Both the position numbers and the translations under genes were made by a program. This document shows positions 1-7,398 of a stretch of 11,299 nucleotides of DNA, in pieces. Under the pieces are notes generated by a model. That model was not told the origin of the DNA and did no database searches. It saw nothing but the letters and a program-made list of their open reading frames with translations. How positions within the stretch are numbered: the first letter of the stretch is position 1; each line of letters begins with the position of its first letter. Where the stretch lies: positions 1 to 11,299 of the forward strand of contig CAJFUH010000179.1 in assembly GCA_904420155.1 (NCBI GenBank). Direction: 5' to 3'. The DNA is from an uncultured Clostridia bacterium. Lineage in GTDB: Bacteria; Bacillota; Clostridia; Oscillospirales; Acutalibacteraceae.

Positions 1-384
1 AAGGAACACGCCGAACTGTGGTTCAAATACCTGCACGACGGCGGAAAGCCCAATACCCTGGACAGCCTGGTGGACGCCGCCAACGGGGAACATTACGAAT
101 GGACGGAAATGTACAAGGAGTTCGCGGAAATCGCCCAGGAAGAGGGGTTTACGGAAATTGCCGCCACTATGCGGATGATCGCCAGCGTGGAAAAGGAACA
201 CGAGGAACGTTTCCGGAAGCTGTGCGTCAACCTCAAGGAAAACAAAGTCTTCACCAGGGACGGCGAAATGGTATGGGTGTGCCGCAACTGCGGGTATATC
301 CATGTGGGGAAAAGCGCCCCTGGTATCTGTCCCGCCTGCAAACATCCCCAGGCTTATTTTGAACTGAAAGCAGAAAACTATTGA
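1..384 (+). CDS. rbr: Rubrerythrin, C-terminal part (5' end outside window)
   Basis: The frame is open from the first base, so this is the last 127 residues of a longer protein. Rubrerythrin is a cytoplasmic non-haem diiron peroxidase that protects anaerobes by reducing hydrogen peroxide. Visible here are the end of a diiron-binding ferritin-like helix (KEHAELWFK at residues 1-9; its first ligand Glu is cut off), the second carboxylate pair GEHYEW (E30, E33), a third ExxH motif in VEKEHEERF (E64, H67), and a C-terminal rubredoxin-like domain with CRNCGY (C94, C97) and CPAC (C110, C113) that would hold a single Fe. All ligands in the visible part are intact. A GTG at 70 could be mistaken for a start, but the upstream residues already match the family and no ribosome binding site precedes it. 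A strong terminator follows 18 nt after the stop, so it ends its transcript. Confidence 0.93.
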   Translation, partial: KEHAELWFKYLHDGGKPNTLDSLVDAANGEHYEWTEMYKEFAEIAQEEGFTEIAATMRMIASVEKEHEERFRKLCVNLKENKVFTRDGEMVWVCRNCGYIHVGKSAPGICPACKHPQAYFELKAENY

Positions 385-402
385 TTGATTTTTCCAGACA
401 GG

Positions 403-455
403 AAACAGGTTCCGGATTCATCTGAAGTGGGATGAATCCGGAACCTGTTTTTATG
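403..455 (+). terminator. Rho-independent terminator after rubrerythrin
   Basis: A perfect 20-bp inverted repeat (403-422 with 431-450) encloses an 8-nt loop and runs into a T-rich tail. The left arm begins with AAA, so the weaker reverse-strand signal is also possible. It separates rubrerythrin from the spoVA operon. Confidence 0.93.
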
Positions 456-597
456 TTTTCCACTCAAAGGGCTATAGCTGTGGATAAGTTTGTGTTTTTG
501 TTTTTATCAAACGATTTCTTGAGGATAAACAAAGTAACTTTTATCCGCATAACAGGGCCAATCGGTGAAAAAATAGCCTTGAAAGGAAGTGGATTAT
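456..597. other. Intergenic region upstream of spoVAC
   Basis: This 142-nt, AT-rich stretch should hold the promoter of the spoVA operon, which in known spore-formers is read by sigma-G in the forespore. CATAACA at 548-554 resembles a sigma-G -10 element, but the nearest -35-like GGATA (523-527) is 20 nt away, longer than the usual 17-18, so I do not call a promoter. The ribosome binding site AAAGGAAG lies at 582-589. No gene is visible. Confidence 0.4.
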
Positions 598-1041
598 TTG
601 AAAGTAACCAAACAGGAATATTCCAATATGACGGATAAAGCCTCCCCGGGCAGTAAGACCGTTAGAAACTGCATCCGCGCCTTTCTGGTGGGCGGATTTA
701 TCTGTACCATTGGACAGCTGCTATTTGAGTTGTATTCTTATACTGGTCTGGAAACCACAGACGCCCGCAGTGCGGTTTCTGTGACGCTGGTGGGAATCGC
801 CGCCGTTCTCACGGCGTTCGGCGTGTATGACAAGATCGGCAAATTCGGCGGTGCCGGCAGCCTGGTGCCTATCACCGGTTTCTCGAATTCGGTGGTGTCT
901 CCCGCTATCGAATTTAAAAGCGAAGGACATATTATGGGGATTGGCGCAAAAATGTTCGTCATCGCCGGGCCGGTTTTGGTATTTGCTATCACAGCATCTA
1001 TTGTATATGGTGTGGTGGTCTTTCTGTTCCATCTGTATTAA
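598..1041 (+). CDS. spoVAC: Stage V sporulation protein AC (SpoVAC)
   Basis: A 147-residue inner spore-membrane protein of the SpoVA complex, which moves Ca-dipicolinic acid into the forespore and releases it in germination; in Bacillus subtilis SpoVAC behaves as a mechanosensitive channel. The family signature is clear: NCIRAFLVGGFICTIGQ (residues 24-40, first membrane helix), a second hydrophobic segment around 58-76, the conserved loop GAGSLVPITGFSNSVVSPA (85-103), and a long C-terminal hydrophobic segment (about 117-145). I place the start at TTG 598 because AAAGGAAG (582-589) lies 8 nt upstream; a GTG at 589 is in frame but overlaps that ribosome binding site. First gene of a two-gene operon with spoVAD 15 nt downstream. 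Confidence 0.95.
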   Translation: MKVTKQEYSNMTDKASPGSKTVRNCIRAFLVGGFICTIGQLLFELYSYTGLETTDARSAVSVTLVGIAAVLTAFGVYDKIGKFGGAGSLVPITGFSNSVVSPAIEFKSEGHIMGIGAKMFVIAGPVLVFAITASIVYGVVVFLFHLY

Positions 1042-1056
1042 AAGGGGGGGATTCCA

Positions 1057-2070
1057 TTGGCACAACGATTGGGACGCTATACGCTGAAAATGGAACATAT
1101 GCCATCTATCCAAGGATATGCGGCCGTGTGTGGAAAAAAGGAGGGGGAAGGCCCTCTTGGAAAACAATTTGATTATATTTATGAAGATACCACCTTGGGG
1201 GAATCCTCTTGGGAGAAAGCGGAGAGCCGGCTGCAGACGGACGCTGTCAACCGGGCCTTGCAAAAGGCGGGGGTTACCGCCTCTGACATCGACTATATTT
1301 TCGCAGGAGATCTCCTTAACCAATGCACCTCCTCCACCTTTGGACTGCGGAGCCTTTCCATTCCCTTTCTGGGACAATACGGGGCCTGTTCCACCATGGC
1401 CCAGACCCTGGCAATGTCCGCCATCCTGGTGGAGACTGGGGCCGCGCGGCGTTGTGTGGCGGTTACCTCCTCCCACTTCTGCTCGGCGGAACGTCAATTT
1501 CGCTTTCCGTTGGAATACGGAGGACAGCGGACCCCTACCGCCCAATGGACAGTGACCGGGTCAGGGGCCGCCGTAGTGGGGAACACAGGCAACAGCCCCT
1601 ATATTTCCGCGGTCACCGTCGGGCGGATCACGGATCTGGGAATCAAGGACGCCAACAATATGGGGGCGGCTATGGCCCCGGCGGCTTATTCCACCCTGAC
1701 TGATTTTCTAAAGGATACGGGAACGTCTTCTTCTGATTACGATTTGATTGTCACCGGGGATCTGGGAGAGGTAGGCAGTACGCTGCTGAAAGAGCTTCTG
1801 CAAAAGGATGGAATTGATATTTCCAAGAACCACGCCGACTGTGGGCTTCTGATCTATGACAGGGAAAAGCAGGACGTCCATGCAGGAGGTTCCGGCTGCG
1901 GATGTGCCGGTTCGGTCCTGTGTTCGTATCTGCTCAACCGGCTGAAATCGGGAGAACTGAAAAATATACTTTTTATGGCTACCGGCGCGCTGATGTCTAC
2001 CACCTCTTCCCAACAGGGGGAAAGCATTCCCGGAATTGCCCATTTGATTCACTTGAAAAGCAGCTTATAG
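1057..2070 (+). CDS. spoVAD: Stage V sporulation protein AD (SpoVAD)
   Basis: A 337-residue protein, close to the length of the Bacillus SpoVAD. It has a thiolase/KAS-III type fold but is known as the dipicolinic-acid binding component of the SpoVA channel, not as an enzyme. Sequence marks are the FAGDLLNQCTSS segment (82-93), GQYGACSTMAQ (107-117, Cys111 in the thiolase nucleophile region), TSSHF with H140, and glycine-rich GGSGCGCAGS near the C-terminus. The start is TTG 1057 after a very G-rich Shine-Dalgarno (1041-1050). It follows spoVAC in the usual order. The usual third gene, spoVAE (AEB), is absent: a terminator begins 6 nt after the stop codon. Confidence 0.95.
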   Translation: MAQRLGRYTLKMEHMPSIQGYAAVCGKKEGEGPLGKQFDYIYEDTTLGESSWEKAESRLQTDAVNRALQKAGVTASDIDYIFAGDLLNQCTSSTFGLRSLSIPFLGQYGACSTMAQTLAMSAILVETGAARRCVAVTSSHFCSAERQFRFPLEYGGQRTPTAQWTVTGSGAAVVGNTGNSPYISAVTVGRITDLGIKDANNMGAAMAPAAYSTLTDFLKDTGTSSSDYDLIVTGDLGEVGSTLLKELLQKDGIDISKNHADCGLLIYDREKQDVHAGGSGCGCAGSVLCSYLLNRLKSGELKNILFMATGALMSTTSSQQGESIPGIAHLIHLKSSL

Positions 2071-2076
2071 GCCAAC

Positions 2077-2123
2077 AAAAACGACGCTTTTACAGCTTCT
2101 ATGCTGATAAAAGCGTCGTTTTT
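2077..2123. terminator. Bidirectional terminator between spoVAD and marR
   Basis: A 16-bp perfect stem (2077-2092 with 2108-2123), extended inward by CAGC/GCTG with a one-base bulge, is flanked by A5 on the left and T5 on the right. It can therefore stop spoVAD on the plus strand and the convergent marR transcript on the minus strand. Confidence 0.92.
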
Positions 2124-2223
2124 CTATTTGTAGCAATTTTTCCCAGACCTTTTGAAAAAATTTTTGACAGGGATTGACACCCATATGCAGGGAGAATGAA
2201 AGAAATCTTTTCCCTATTTATAT

Positions 2224-2703
2224 TTATACCCAGCCCTTTCCTGCTTCTTCCATCCGGTTCTGAAACGACAGTTTGGGTAATATGGTATGAATGATCCGAA
2301 TCGCAAAGGATAGGTCCTGTAGGTCCTCCGCATCCAGTTGATGTAAAGAACACAAGATCTGCCGGCAAATTTCTTCCTGATATTTTTGAATATAAGCAAA
2401 AGCTTTTTCTGTGGGACGGATTTTAACCAGCCTGCGGTCGAAAGGGTCGGGAATTCGGCAAACGATCTCCAGTTCTACCAGATTGTTAATAATCTTTGTC
2501 ATCTGCTGTTTGGAAATACCGAAATGACAGGCCAATTCCGTCATCGTCATACAGCGGTTGCGATGAAGGGCGATCAGTGTGTAAAACTGCATGGGGCTGA
2601 GCTCATCCCGAAAGATACTTTCAAAGGGTTTGACTAGTTGATCGTGCAAAATGGGTATGGTATGAAACAAGTCTTCTGCAATAGATTGATCCGATAAAGG
2701 CAT
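2224..2703 (-). CDS. MarR-family transcriptional regulator
   Basis: A 159-residue winged helix-turn-helix protein of MarR size. Residues about 36-80 give the DNA-binding helices (LSPMQFYTLIALHRN, then MTELACHFGISKQQMTKIINNL with the recognition helix about 64-76), and the wing contains the typical DPFDRRLVKIRPTEKA (85-101; Asp89-Arg90-Arg91). N- and C-terminal helices would form the dimer. An AAAGGA Shine-Dalgarno lies about 12 nt upstream of ATG 2703, slightly far. The gene is divergent from the activase operon at 3025, the usual arrangement for a MarR protein controlling its neighbour and itself, often in response to a small ligand such as an aromatic acid, a CoA thioester or an oxidant. 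The ligand cannot be read from the sequence. The regulatory link to the operon is inference. Confidence 0.93.
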   Translation of the reverse strand: MPLSDQSIAEDLFHTIPILHDQLVKPFESIFRDELSPMQFYTLIALHRNRCMTMTELACHFGISKQQMTKIINNLVELEIVCRIPDPFDRRLVKIRPTEKAFAYIQKYQEEICRQILCSLHQLDAEDLQDLSFAIRIIHTILPKLSFQNRMEEAGKGWV

Positions 2704-3024
2704 AAACAGTTTCCATCCTTTCTTCCCCGTGCTACAGGGGATTATTCCAAATTGTCAAAACCGGAAACTCTATAAAAACTGGTTAAAATTTAAGAATTAT
2801 TATTATTTTATTGGTTGACAAGGGGCATTCTCCCATGTTATACTCCAAATAATCAACAAGGGTTTACTGTTATCTTACATTTACTATCATACAGAAAAAA
2901 TAAAAAATGTCAAGAAGAAATGTTAACAAACTACAAAAAATTGCAAAGTTTCTTGGCGATAGGTAGAAGTGTATTTCGAGAAAGAGACGCTTATTAACCA
3001 ATGTGGGAAAGGGAGATTGTATCT
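2704..3024. other. Divergent intergenic region, marR / activase operon
   Basis: This 321-nt, strongly AT-rich region holds a strong plus-strand promoter (2815-2844), a long leader (about 2851-3024), and the marR promoter. For marR, a consensus minus-strand -35 TTGACA lies at 2758-2753, but its partner at 16 nt (TGTAGC, 2736-2731) is poor; another option is minus-strand TATAGA near 2770. A near-palindrome TTAAAATTTAA (2783-2793) and an 8-bp palindrome TGTTAACA (2921-2928) are possible protein-binding sites, neither demonstrated. No convincing riboswitch, leader peptide or terminator is visible. Confidence 0.5.
2815..2844 (+). promoter_or_regulatory. Sigma-A promoter with extended -10 for the activase operon
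   Basis: A perfect -35 TTGACA (2815-2820) is followed by an 18-nt spacer and TATACT (2839-2844), with TG one base before the -10 (2836-2837), making an extended -10. Predicted transcription start is about 2851, leaving an untranslated leader of about 174 nt. The near-consensus match suggests high intrinsic strength, which fits control by a repressor such as the divergent MarR protein. Confidence 0.8.
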
Positions 3025-5952
3025 GTGAAAGTGGGTCTTGATGTGGGTTCCACCACCATTAAGTGCGTGGTTCTCAACGACAATAACGAAGTGATAGATA
3101 AAACATATGAACGCCACTATTCTCAAATTGTACAGAAGATCGCGCAGATCCTCCGGGACATCAAGGACAGCGTGCTCCATGGGATTCCCGCCCAGATCGC
3201 CATGTCCGGTTCCGCGGGCATGGGCATCGCGGAAAGCTGCGGGATGCCTTTTGTACAGGAAGTGTACGCCACCCGGGTGGCCGCCAACCGTTTGATTCCC
3301 GGCAGCGACGTGATCATTGAGCTGGGAGGGGAGGACGCCAAGATTTTATTCCTGACCGGGGGCATGGAAGTCCGCATGAACGGCTCCTGCGCGGGAGGAA
3401 CCGGCGCCTTTATCGACCAAATGGCTACGCTGCTGGATATCACCCCGGAAGAAATGAACACGCTGGCCGCAAGCCATGAAAAAATTTATACCATCGCTTC
3501 CCGCTGCGGCGTGTTCGCCAAATCGGATATTCAGCCTTTGCTCAACCAGGGCGCGCGCAAAAACGACATTGCGGCCAGTATCTTCGCCGCCGTTGTCAAC
3601 CAGACCATCGCCGGGTTGGCCCAAGGACGGGAGATCACCGGCAATATTGTATACCTGGGCGGCCCTCTTACCTTTTTATCGGAGCTGAGGAAGAGTTTTG
3701 ACAGCGCCCTGCATACCACCGGTATCTGCCCCAGGGATTCCCTTTACTATGTGGCGCTGGGGGCCGCCTTCTGCGCCGACGAGGTTGTCCAGATCGACGA
3801 CGTACTGGGAAAGGTGGAGCATTACACCGCTTCTGGAAATTTCGCCTACAATCCGCCTTTGTTTCAAAATCAGGAGGAGTACCAGGAGTTTGTGCGGCGG
3901 CACAACCAATATACCGTACAAGAAGGGGATCTGGCTTCTTATCAGGGAAAGGTATACATCGGCGTCGACGCCGGCTCTACTACGGTAAAAATTGTGGTGA
4001 TGGGGGAAGATGGCCAACTGCTGGCTTCCCAGTACCGTCCCAATTCCGGCAACCCCGTCCCGATTGTCAAAGAATTTTTGGAAAAGCTCTATGAGGAATA
4101 TCCCCATCTGTCCATTGCGGCCAGCGCGGTGACAGGATACGGGGAAGAAATCATCAAGAACGCCTTTTGCGTAGATTACGGCATTGTGGAAACAGTGGCC
4201 CACCTGACCGCCGCCCAAAGCTTTATGCCGGACGTTCAATTTGTCATCGATATCGGCGGGCAGGATATCAAGTGTTTTAAAATCCACAACGGCACGGTGG
4301 ATAATATCTTCTTAAACGAGGCTTGTTCTTCCGGCTGCGGTTCTTTCCTGCAAACTTTCGCCAACGCCCTGGGATATTCCATTGAGGAGTTCGCCAAGCT
4401 GGGGTTATTCGCCAAACATCCCGTGGATTTGGGTTCCCGCTGTACCGTATTTATGAACTCTTCGGTAAAACAGGCGCAGAAGGACGGCGCCACCATTGAG
4501 GACATTTCCGCCGGGCTTTCCCTGAGCGTGGTGAAGAACGCTTTGTATAAGGTGATCCGCGCTTCTTCCCCTGGGGAATTGGGAAAGCGCATTGTGGTAC
4601 AGGGAGGCACTTTCCTTAACGATGCTGTCCTCAGGGCTTTTGAACTGGAGATGGGCGTAGAAGTGGTGCGCCCCAATATCTCCGGATTGATGGGCGCTTA
4701 TGGAGCCGCGTTATACGCCAAAAGCAAGGGGTTGCGGCAAAGCTCCCTGCTTACCGCGGAACAGCTGAAACAATTTACGCATAAGATCAGCGTGGTTTCC
4801 TGCGGGCTGTGCAGCAACCATTGCCGCCTTACCGTCAATACCTTTAACGACGGGCGGAAATACATCGGCGGGAACCGCTGTGAAAAACCCGTGACCAAGA
4901 AAAACGCTTCGGAAGAACTGAACATTTACCAGTATAAACTACAGCTTTTGCAGGGGTATGGGGAAACCAAAGGGAAACGGGAGACCATCGGCATCCCCAT
5001 GGGGCTTAATTTCTACGAATTGCTCCCCTTTTGGCACACCTTTTTTACCAGCTTGGGTTTTGGCGTCAAGCCTTCCCCCCTGTCCACCAGGAAGCTGTAC
5101 CTACAAGGGCAGCATACCATCCCTTCCGACACCGTATGCTTCCCGGCCAAGCTGATGCACGGCCATGTACAGGCGCTGATCGACGAAAACGTCCCCTATA
5201 TTTTCTATCCCTGCATGTCCTACAATTTGGATGAAGGACTGGGGGATAACCACTACAATTGCCCGGTGGTGGCCTATTACCCGGAAGTCATCGGGGCCAA
5301 TGTAAAAGAGATGGACCGTAAGCACATCACTCTCATCAAGGATTATGTAGGTATTCATCGCCGCAGGGATTTCCCGGCCAAAATGCTGGGGATCCTCTCC
5401 AACCATTTTGACGGCCTTACCCTCAAAGAGGTCAAACAGGCCGCCAAGAACGCTTATGAGGAATACGACCGGTACTTTGAAAAGGTCCGCCGGCGCGGGG
5501 AGGAAATCATTTCCCGCGCGGAAGCGGAGGGCAAACAGATCATCGTACTGTCAGGCCGTCCCTACCATGTGGACCCGGAGATCAACCACGGCATTGATAA
5601 GCTGATCGCCAGCTATGGGGTGGCGATTGTCTCGGAAGACGTGGTAAGCTGCCGGCAAAAGAAATTCCGGGTCAACGTGCTCAACCAGTGGACTTATCAT
5701 TCCCGCTTATATGCCGCCGCCCGGTATATCAGCGGACGCAGCGATATGAACTTGGTACAGCTGGTTTCCTTCGGCTGCGGCGTGGACGCCATTACCACCG
5801 ACGAAGTGCGGGATATCCTGGAAAAAGAAGGAAAGATTTATACACAGATTAAGATCGACGAGATCACCAATCTCGGCGCGGTAAAAATCCGTTTGCGCAG
5901 CCTGTTTGCCGCCATCGAAAAGCAGGAGACACAGGAGGTTCGCCATGGCTAA
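3025..5952 (+). CDS. Tandem acyl-CoA dehydratase activase (two BadF/HgdC-type ATPase domains) with C-terminal DUF2229
   Basis: A 975-residue protein with two ASKHA-fold activase domains. The first (about 1-255) has DVGSTT (6-11), GGEDAK and two family cysteines, NGSCAGGTG (C122) and ASRCGVF (C161). The second (about 308-575) has DAGSTT (315-320), GGQDIK, ACSSGCGSF (C434, C438) and SRCTVF (C473). In the characterised relative HgdC the two matching cysteines of each subunit hold one [4Fe-4S] cluster between two monomers, and ATP hydrolysis drives low-potential electron transfer to a 2-hydroxyacyl-CoA dehydratase. Next come a CGLCSNHC motif (C593, C596, C600) with C619, and a DUF2229-like region (about 655-975) with C705, YPCMSY (C730), SGRPYHVDPE (843-852) and FGCG (C918). 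I choose GTG 3025: AAAGGGAG at 3008-3015 is 9 nt upstream and MKVGLDVGS is the expected N-terminus; ATG 3001 has no good ribosome site. Its 3' end overlaps the next gene by 8 nt. Substrate and partner are not known. Confidence 0.9.
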   Translation: MKVGLDVGSTTIKCVVLNDNNEVIDKTYERHYSQIVQKIAQILRDIKDSVLHGIPAQIAMSGSAGMGIAESCGMPFVQEVYATRVAANRLIPGSDVIIELGGEDAKILFLTGGMEVRMNGSCAGGTGAFIDQMATLLDITPEEMNTLAASHEKIYTIASRCGVFAKSDIQPLLNQGARKNDIAASIFAAVVNQTIAGLAQGREITGNIVYLGGPLTFLSELRKSFDSALHTTGICPRDSLYYVALGAAFCADEVVQIDDVLGKVEHYTASGNFAYNPPLFQNQEEYQEFVRRHNQYTVQEGDLASYQGKVYIGVDAGSTTVKIVVMGEDGQLLASQYRPNSGNPVPIVKEFLEKLYEEYPHLSIAASAVTGYGEEIIKNAFCVDYGIVETVAHLTAAQSFMPDVQFVIDIGGQDIKCFKIHNGTVDNIFLNEACSSGCGSFLQTFANALGYSIEEFAKLGLFAKHPVDLGSRCTVFMNSSVKQAQKDGATIEDISAGLSLSVVKNALYKVIRASSPGELGKRIVVQGGTFLNDAVLRAFELEMGVEVVRPNISGLMGAYGAALYAKSKGLRQSSLLTAEQLKQFTHKISVVSCGLCSNHCRLTVNTFNDGRKYIGGNRCEKPVTKKNASEELNIYQYKLQLLQGYGETKGKRETIGIPMGLNFYELLPFWHTFFTSLGFGVKPSPLSTRKLYLQGQHTIPSDTVCFPAKLMHGHVQALIDENVPYIFYPCMSYNLDEGLGDNHYNCPVVAYYPEVIGANVKEMDRKHITLIKDYVGIHRRRDFPAKMLGILSNHFDGLTLKEVKQAAKNAYEEYDRYFEKVRRRGEEIISRAEAEGKQIIVLSGRPYHVDPEINHGIDKLIASYGVAIVSEDVVSCRQKKFRVNVLNQWTYHSRLYAAARYISGRSDMNLVQLVSFGCGVDAITTDEVRDILEKEGKIYTQIKIDEITNLGAVKIRLRSLFAAIEKQETQEVRHG

Positions 5953-7270
5953 ATTAAAATACGACAAAAAAACCGGACGCCTGCTCTTTACCAAAGAGAT
6001 GAAAAAGGAATATACCCTTTTATTCCCCATGATGGCGCCCATCCATTTTACCATACTGAAAAACGTGTTTACCCACTTTGGTTACCGGGCGGAGCTGCTC
6101 ACCACCCAAGGGCCGGAGATCGCCCAGACGGGGCTTAAATACGTACATAACGACACCTGTTATCCGGCTATCCTGGTAATCGGCCAGCTGATCAACGCTT
6201 TGCAAAGCGGCAAATACGACCTCAACAAAGTGGCTTTGATGATTACCCAGACCGGCGGCGGATGCCGCGCTTCCAATTATATCCATCTGTTGCGCAAGGC
6301 CCTGAAAAAGGCCGGGTTTGAGAAAATCCCTGTGATTTCCGTAAATCTGTCCGGCATGGAGAAGAACAGCGGCTTTAAAATTACGCTTCCTATCATCCGC
6401 CGCGCGGTGGGCGCGGTGGTCTATGGGGATCTGCTGATGCTGCTCCATAATCAAGTAAAAGCCTATGAACTGGAACCAGGGCGCAGTCAGAAACTGGTGG
6501 ACAAATGGACTGATATCCTCACCAAACAGCTTAACGCTGGAAAGGGATGTTCCCGCAAACAGCTGGGAGAAAACTTGAACGATATTGCAGCAGATTTTGC
6601 CGCCGTCCCTCTGAGCAAGGAGAAGAAGGTAAAAGTAGGCGTGGTGGGGGAAATCTATGTCAAGTATGCCAGCTTGGGGAACAATAACCTGGAACATTTC
6701 CTGGAAACCCAGGACTGCGAAGTCAACGTACCCGGTATCCTGGCTTTCGCCATGTTTAAAGTGGATAACCGTTTGGAGGATATCAAGCTGTACGGCGGGA
6801 GCCGCATCAAGTATTTTATTGTCAATTTGCTGATGAAGTACTGTACCTCCATGGAAAACCTGCTGATCGACGCGGTGAAGAAATATCCCCAGTTTACCCC
6901 TCCGGGGCGCTATTCCCACACCAAGTCCCTGGTTAAGGGCGTCATTGGATACGGGGATAAAATGGGGGAAGGCTGGCTGTTGACCGCGGAAATGCTGGAA
7001 TTGGCGGAATTGGGTTATGAAAACATCGTGTGCACCCAGCCCTTTGGTTGCCTGCCCAACCATATCTGCGGCAAAGGCATGATCCGCCGTATCAAAGAGG
7101 TGAACCCCAAGGCCAATATTGTGGCCATTGACTACGACGCCGGCGCTACCCGGGTAAACCAGGAAAACCGCATCAAGCTGATGCTTTCCGTGGCACGGGA
7201 GAACTTGCAAAAAGAGCAGGATACCCCGCAGGAAGCCACAGAAAAGCAGGCGGATTTAGTAGGCGCTTAA
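5945..7270 (+). CDS. Acyl-CoA dehydratase activase-related C-terminal partner (COG3581/HgdB-like, cysteine-rich)
   Basis: A 441-residue protein that matches the C-terminal third of the large activase-related fusion proteins of anaerobes, here a separate gene. It probably binds an iron-sulfur cluster and takes electrons from, or forms a complex with, the preceding protein. Visible marks are MMAPIHFTILKNVFTHFGY near the start, HNDTCYPA (C72), GGGCRASNY (C107), and a C-terminal cluster CTQPFGCLPNHIC (C363, C369, C375), typical of 2-hydroxyglutaryl-CoA dehydratase D-component/BcrC-like proteins. ATG 5945 is chosen because AGGAGG lies about 6 nt upstream, inside the end of the previous gene; translation is almost certainly coupled (8-nt overlap). 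No signal peptide or membrane helix is seen. The C-terminal tail after about residue 415 is polar and probably disordered. Whether it acts on a CoA thioester is unknown. Confidence 0.87.
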   Translation: MAKLKYDKKTGRLLFTKEMKKEYTLLFPMMAPIHFTILKNVFTHFGYRAELLTTQGPEIAQTGLKYVHNDTCYPAILVIGQLINALQSGKYDLNKVALMITQTGGGCRASNYIHLLRKALKKAGFEKIPVISVNLSGMEKNSGFKITLPIIRRAVGAVVYGDLLMLLHNQVKAYELEPGRSQKLVDKWTDILTKQLNAGKGCSRKQLGENLNDIAADFAAVPLSKEKKVKVGVVGEIYVKYASLGNNNLEHFLETQDCEVNVPGILAFAMFKVDNRLEDIKLYGGSRIKYFIVNLLMKYCTSMENLLIDAVKKYPQFTPPGRYSHTKSLVKGVIGYGDKMGEGWLLTAEMLELAELGYENIVCTQPFGCLPNHICGKGMIRRIKEVNPKANIVAIDYDAGATRVNQENRIKLMLSVARENLQKEQDTPQEATEKQADLVGA

Positions 7271-7290
7271 CCGTTGGATACCAACATATG

Positions 7291-7337
7291 AAAAAGCGCG
7301 TCTTCCCAAGAGGCAAATCTGGGAAGACGCGCTTTTT
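7291..7337. terminator. Bidirectional terminator between the activase operon and mnmM
   Basis: A perfect 18-bp stem (7291-7308 with 7320-7337) with an 11-nt loop has A5 on the left and T5 on the right, so it serves both the plus-strand operon and the convergent minus-strand mnmM transcript. Confidence 0.93.
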
Positions 7338-7398
7338 GTTTTATACATAAAAGTAAGCGGGCAACATGCTTTTCTCAGTGGAGACCCCCAGGGTATTT

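Noticed and set aside
523..554. Sigma-G type promoter (GGATA ... CATAACA) upstream of spoVAC
   Set aside because: The 20-nt spacing is too long and the -10 has a mismatch; expected biologically but not supported well enough to call.
721..1545. A 274-codon minus-strand open frame across spoVAC and spoVAD
   Set aside because: It covers two well-recognised genes in reverse, has no ribosome site and low-complexity Gly/Arg composition.
2163..2180. TTGACA-like hexamers downstream of the spoVAD terminator as a plus-strand promoter
   Set aside because: No -10 element at suitable spacing and no plus-strand gene follows; the region is the 3' flank of marR.
2921..2928. TGTTAACA palindrome as a Rex redox-regulator site in the activase leader
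   Set aside because: Known Rex sites are longer dyads (TTGTTAA and TTAACAA half-sites with a gap); only a short palindrome is present, which is common in AT-rich DNA.
2815..2997. A 60-codon open frame in the activase leader as a leader peptide
   Set aside because: It begins inside the promoter itself, upstream of the predicted transcription start, and has no ribosome site.
6020..7210. A 396-codon open frame on the minus strand opposite the 441-residue partner protein
   Set aside because: No family motifs, histidine- and glutamine-rich composition typical of an antisense shadow, and the plus-strand frame has clear conserved motifs and a ribosome site.
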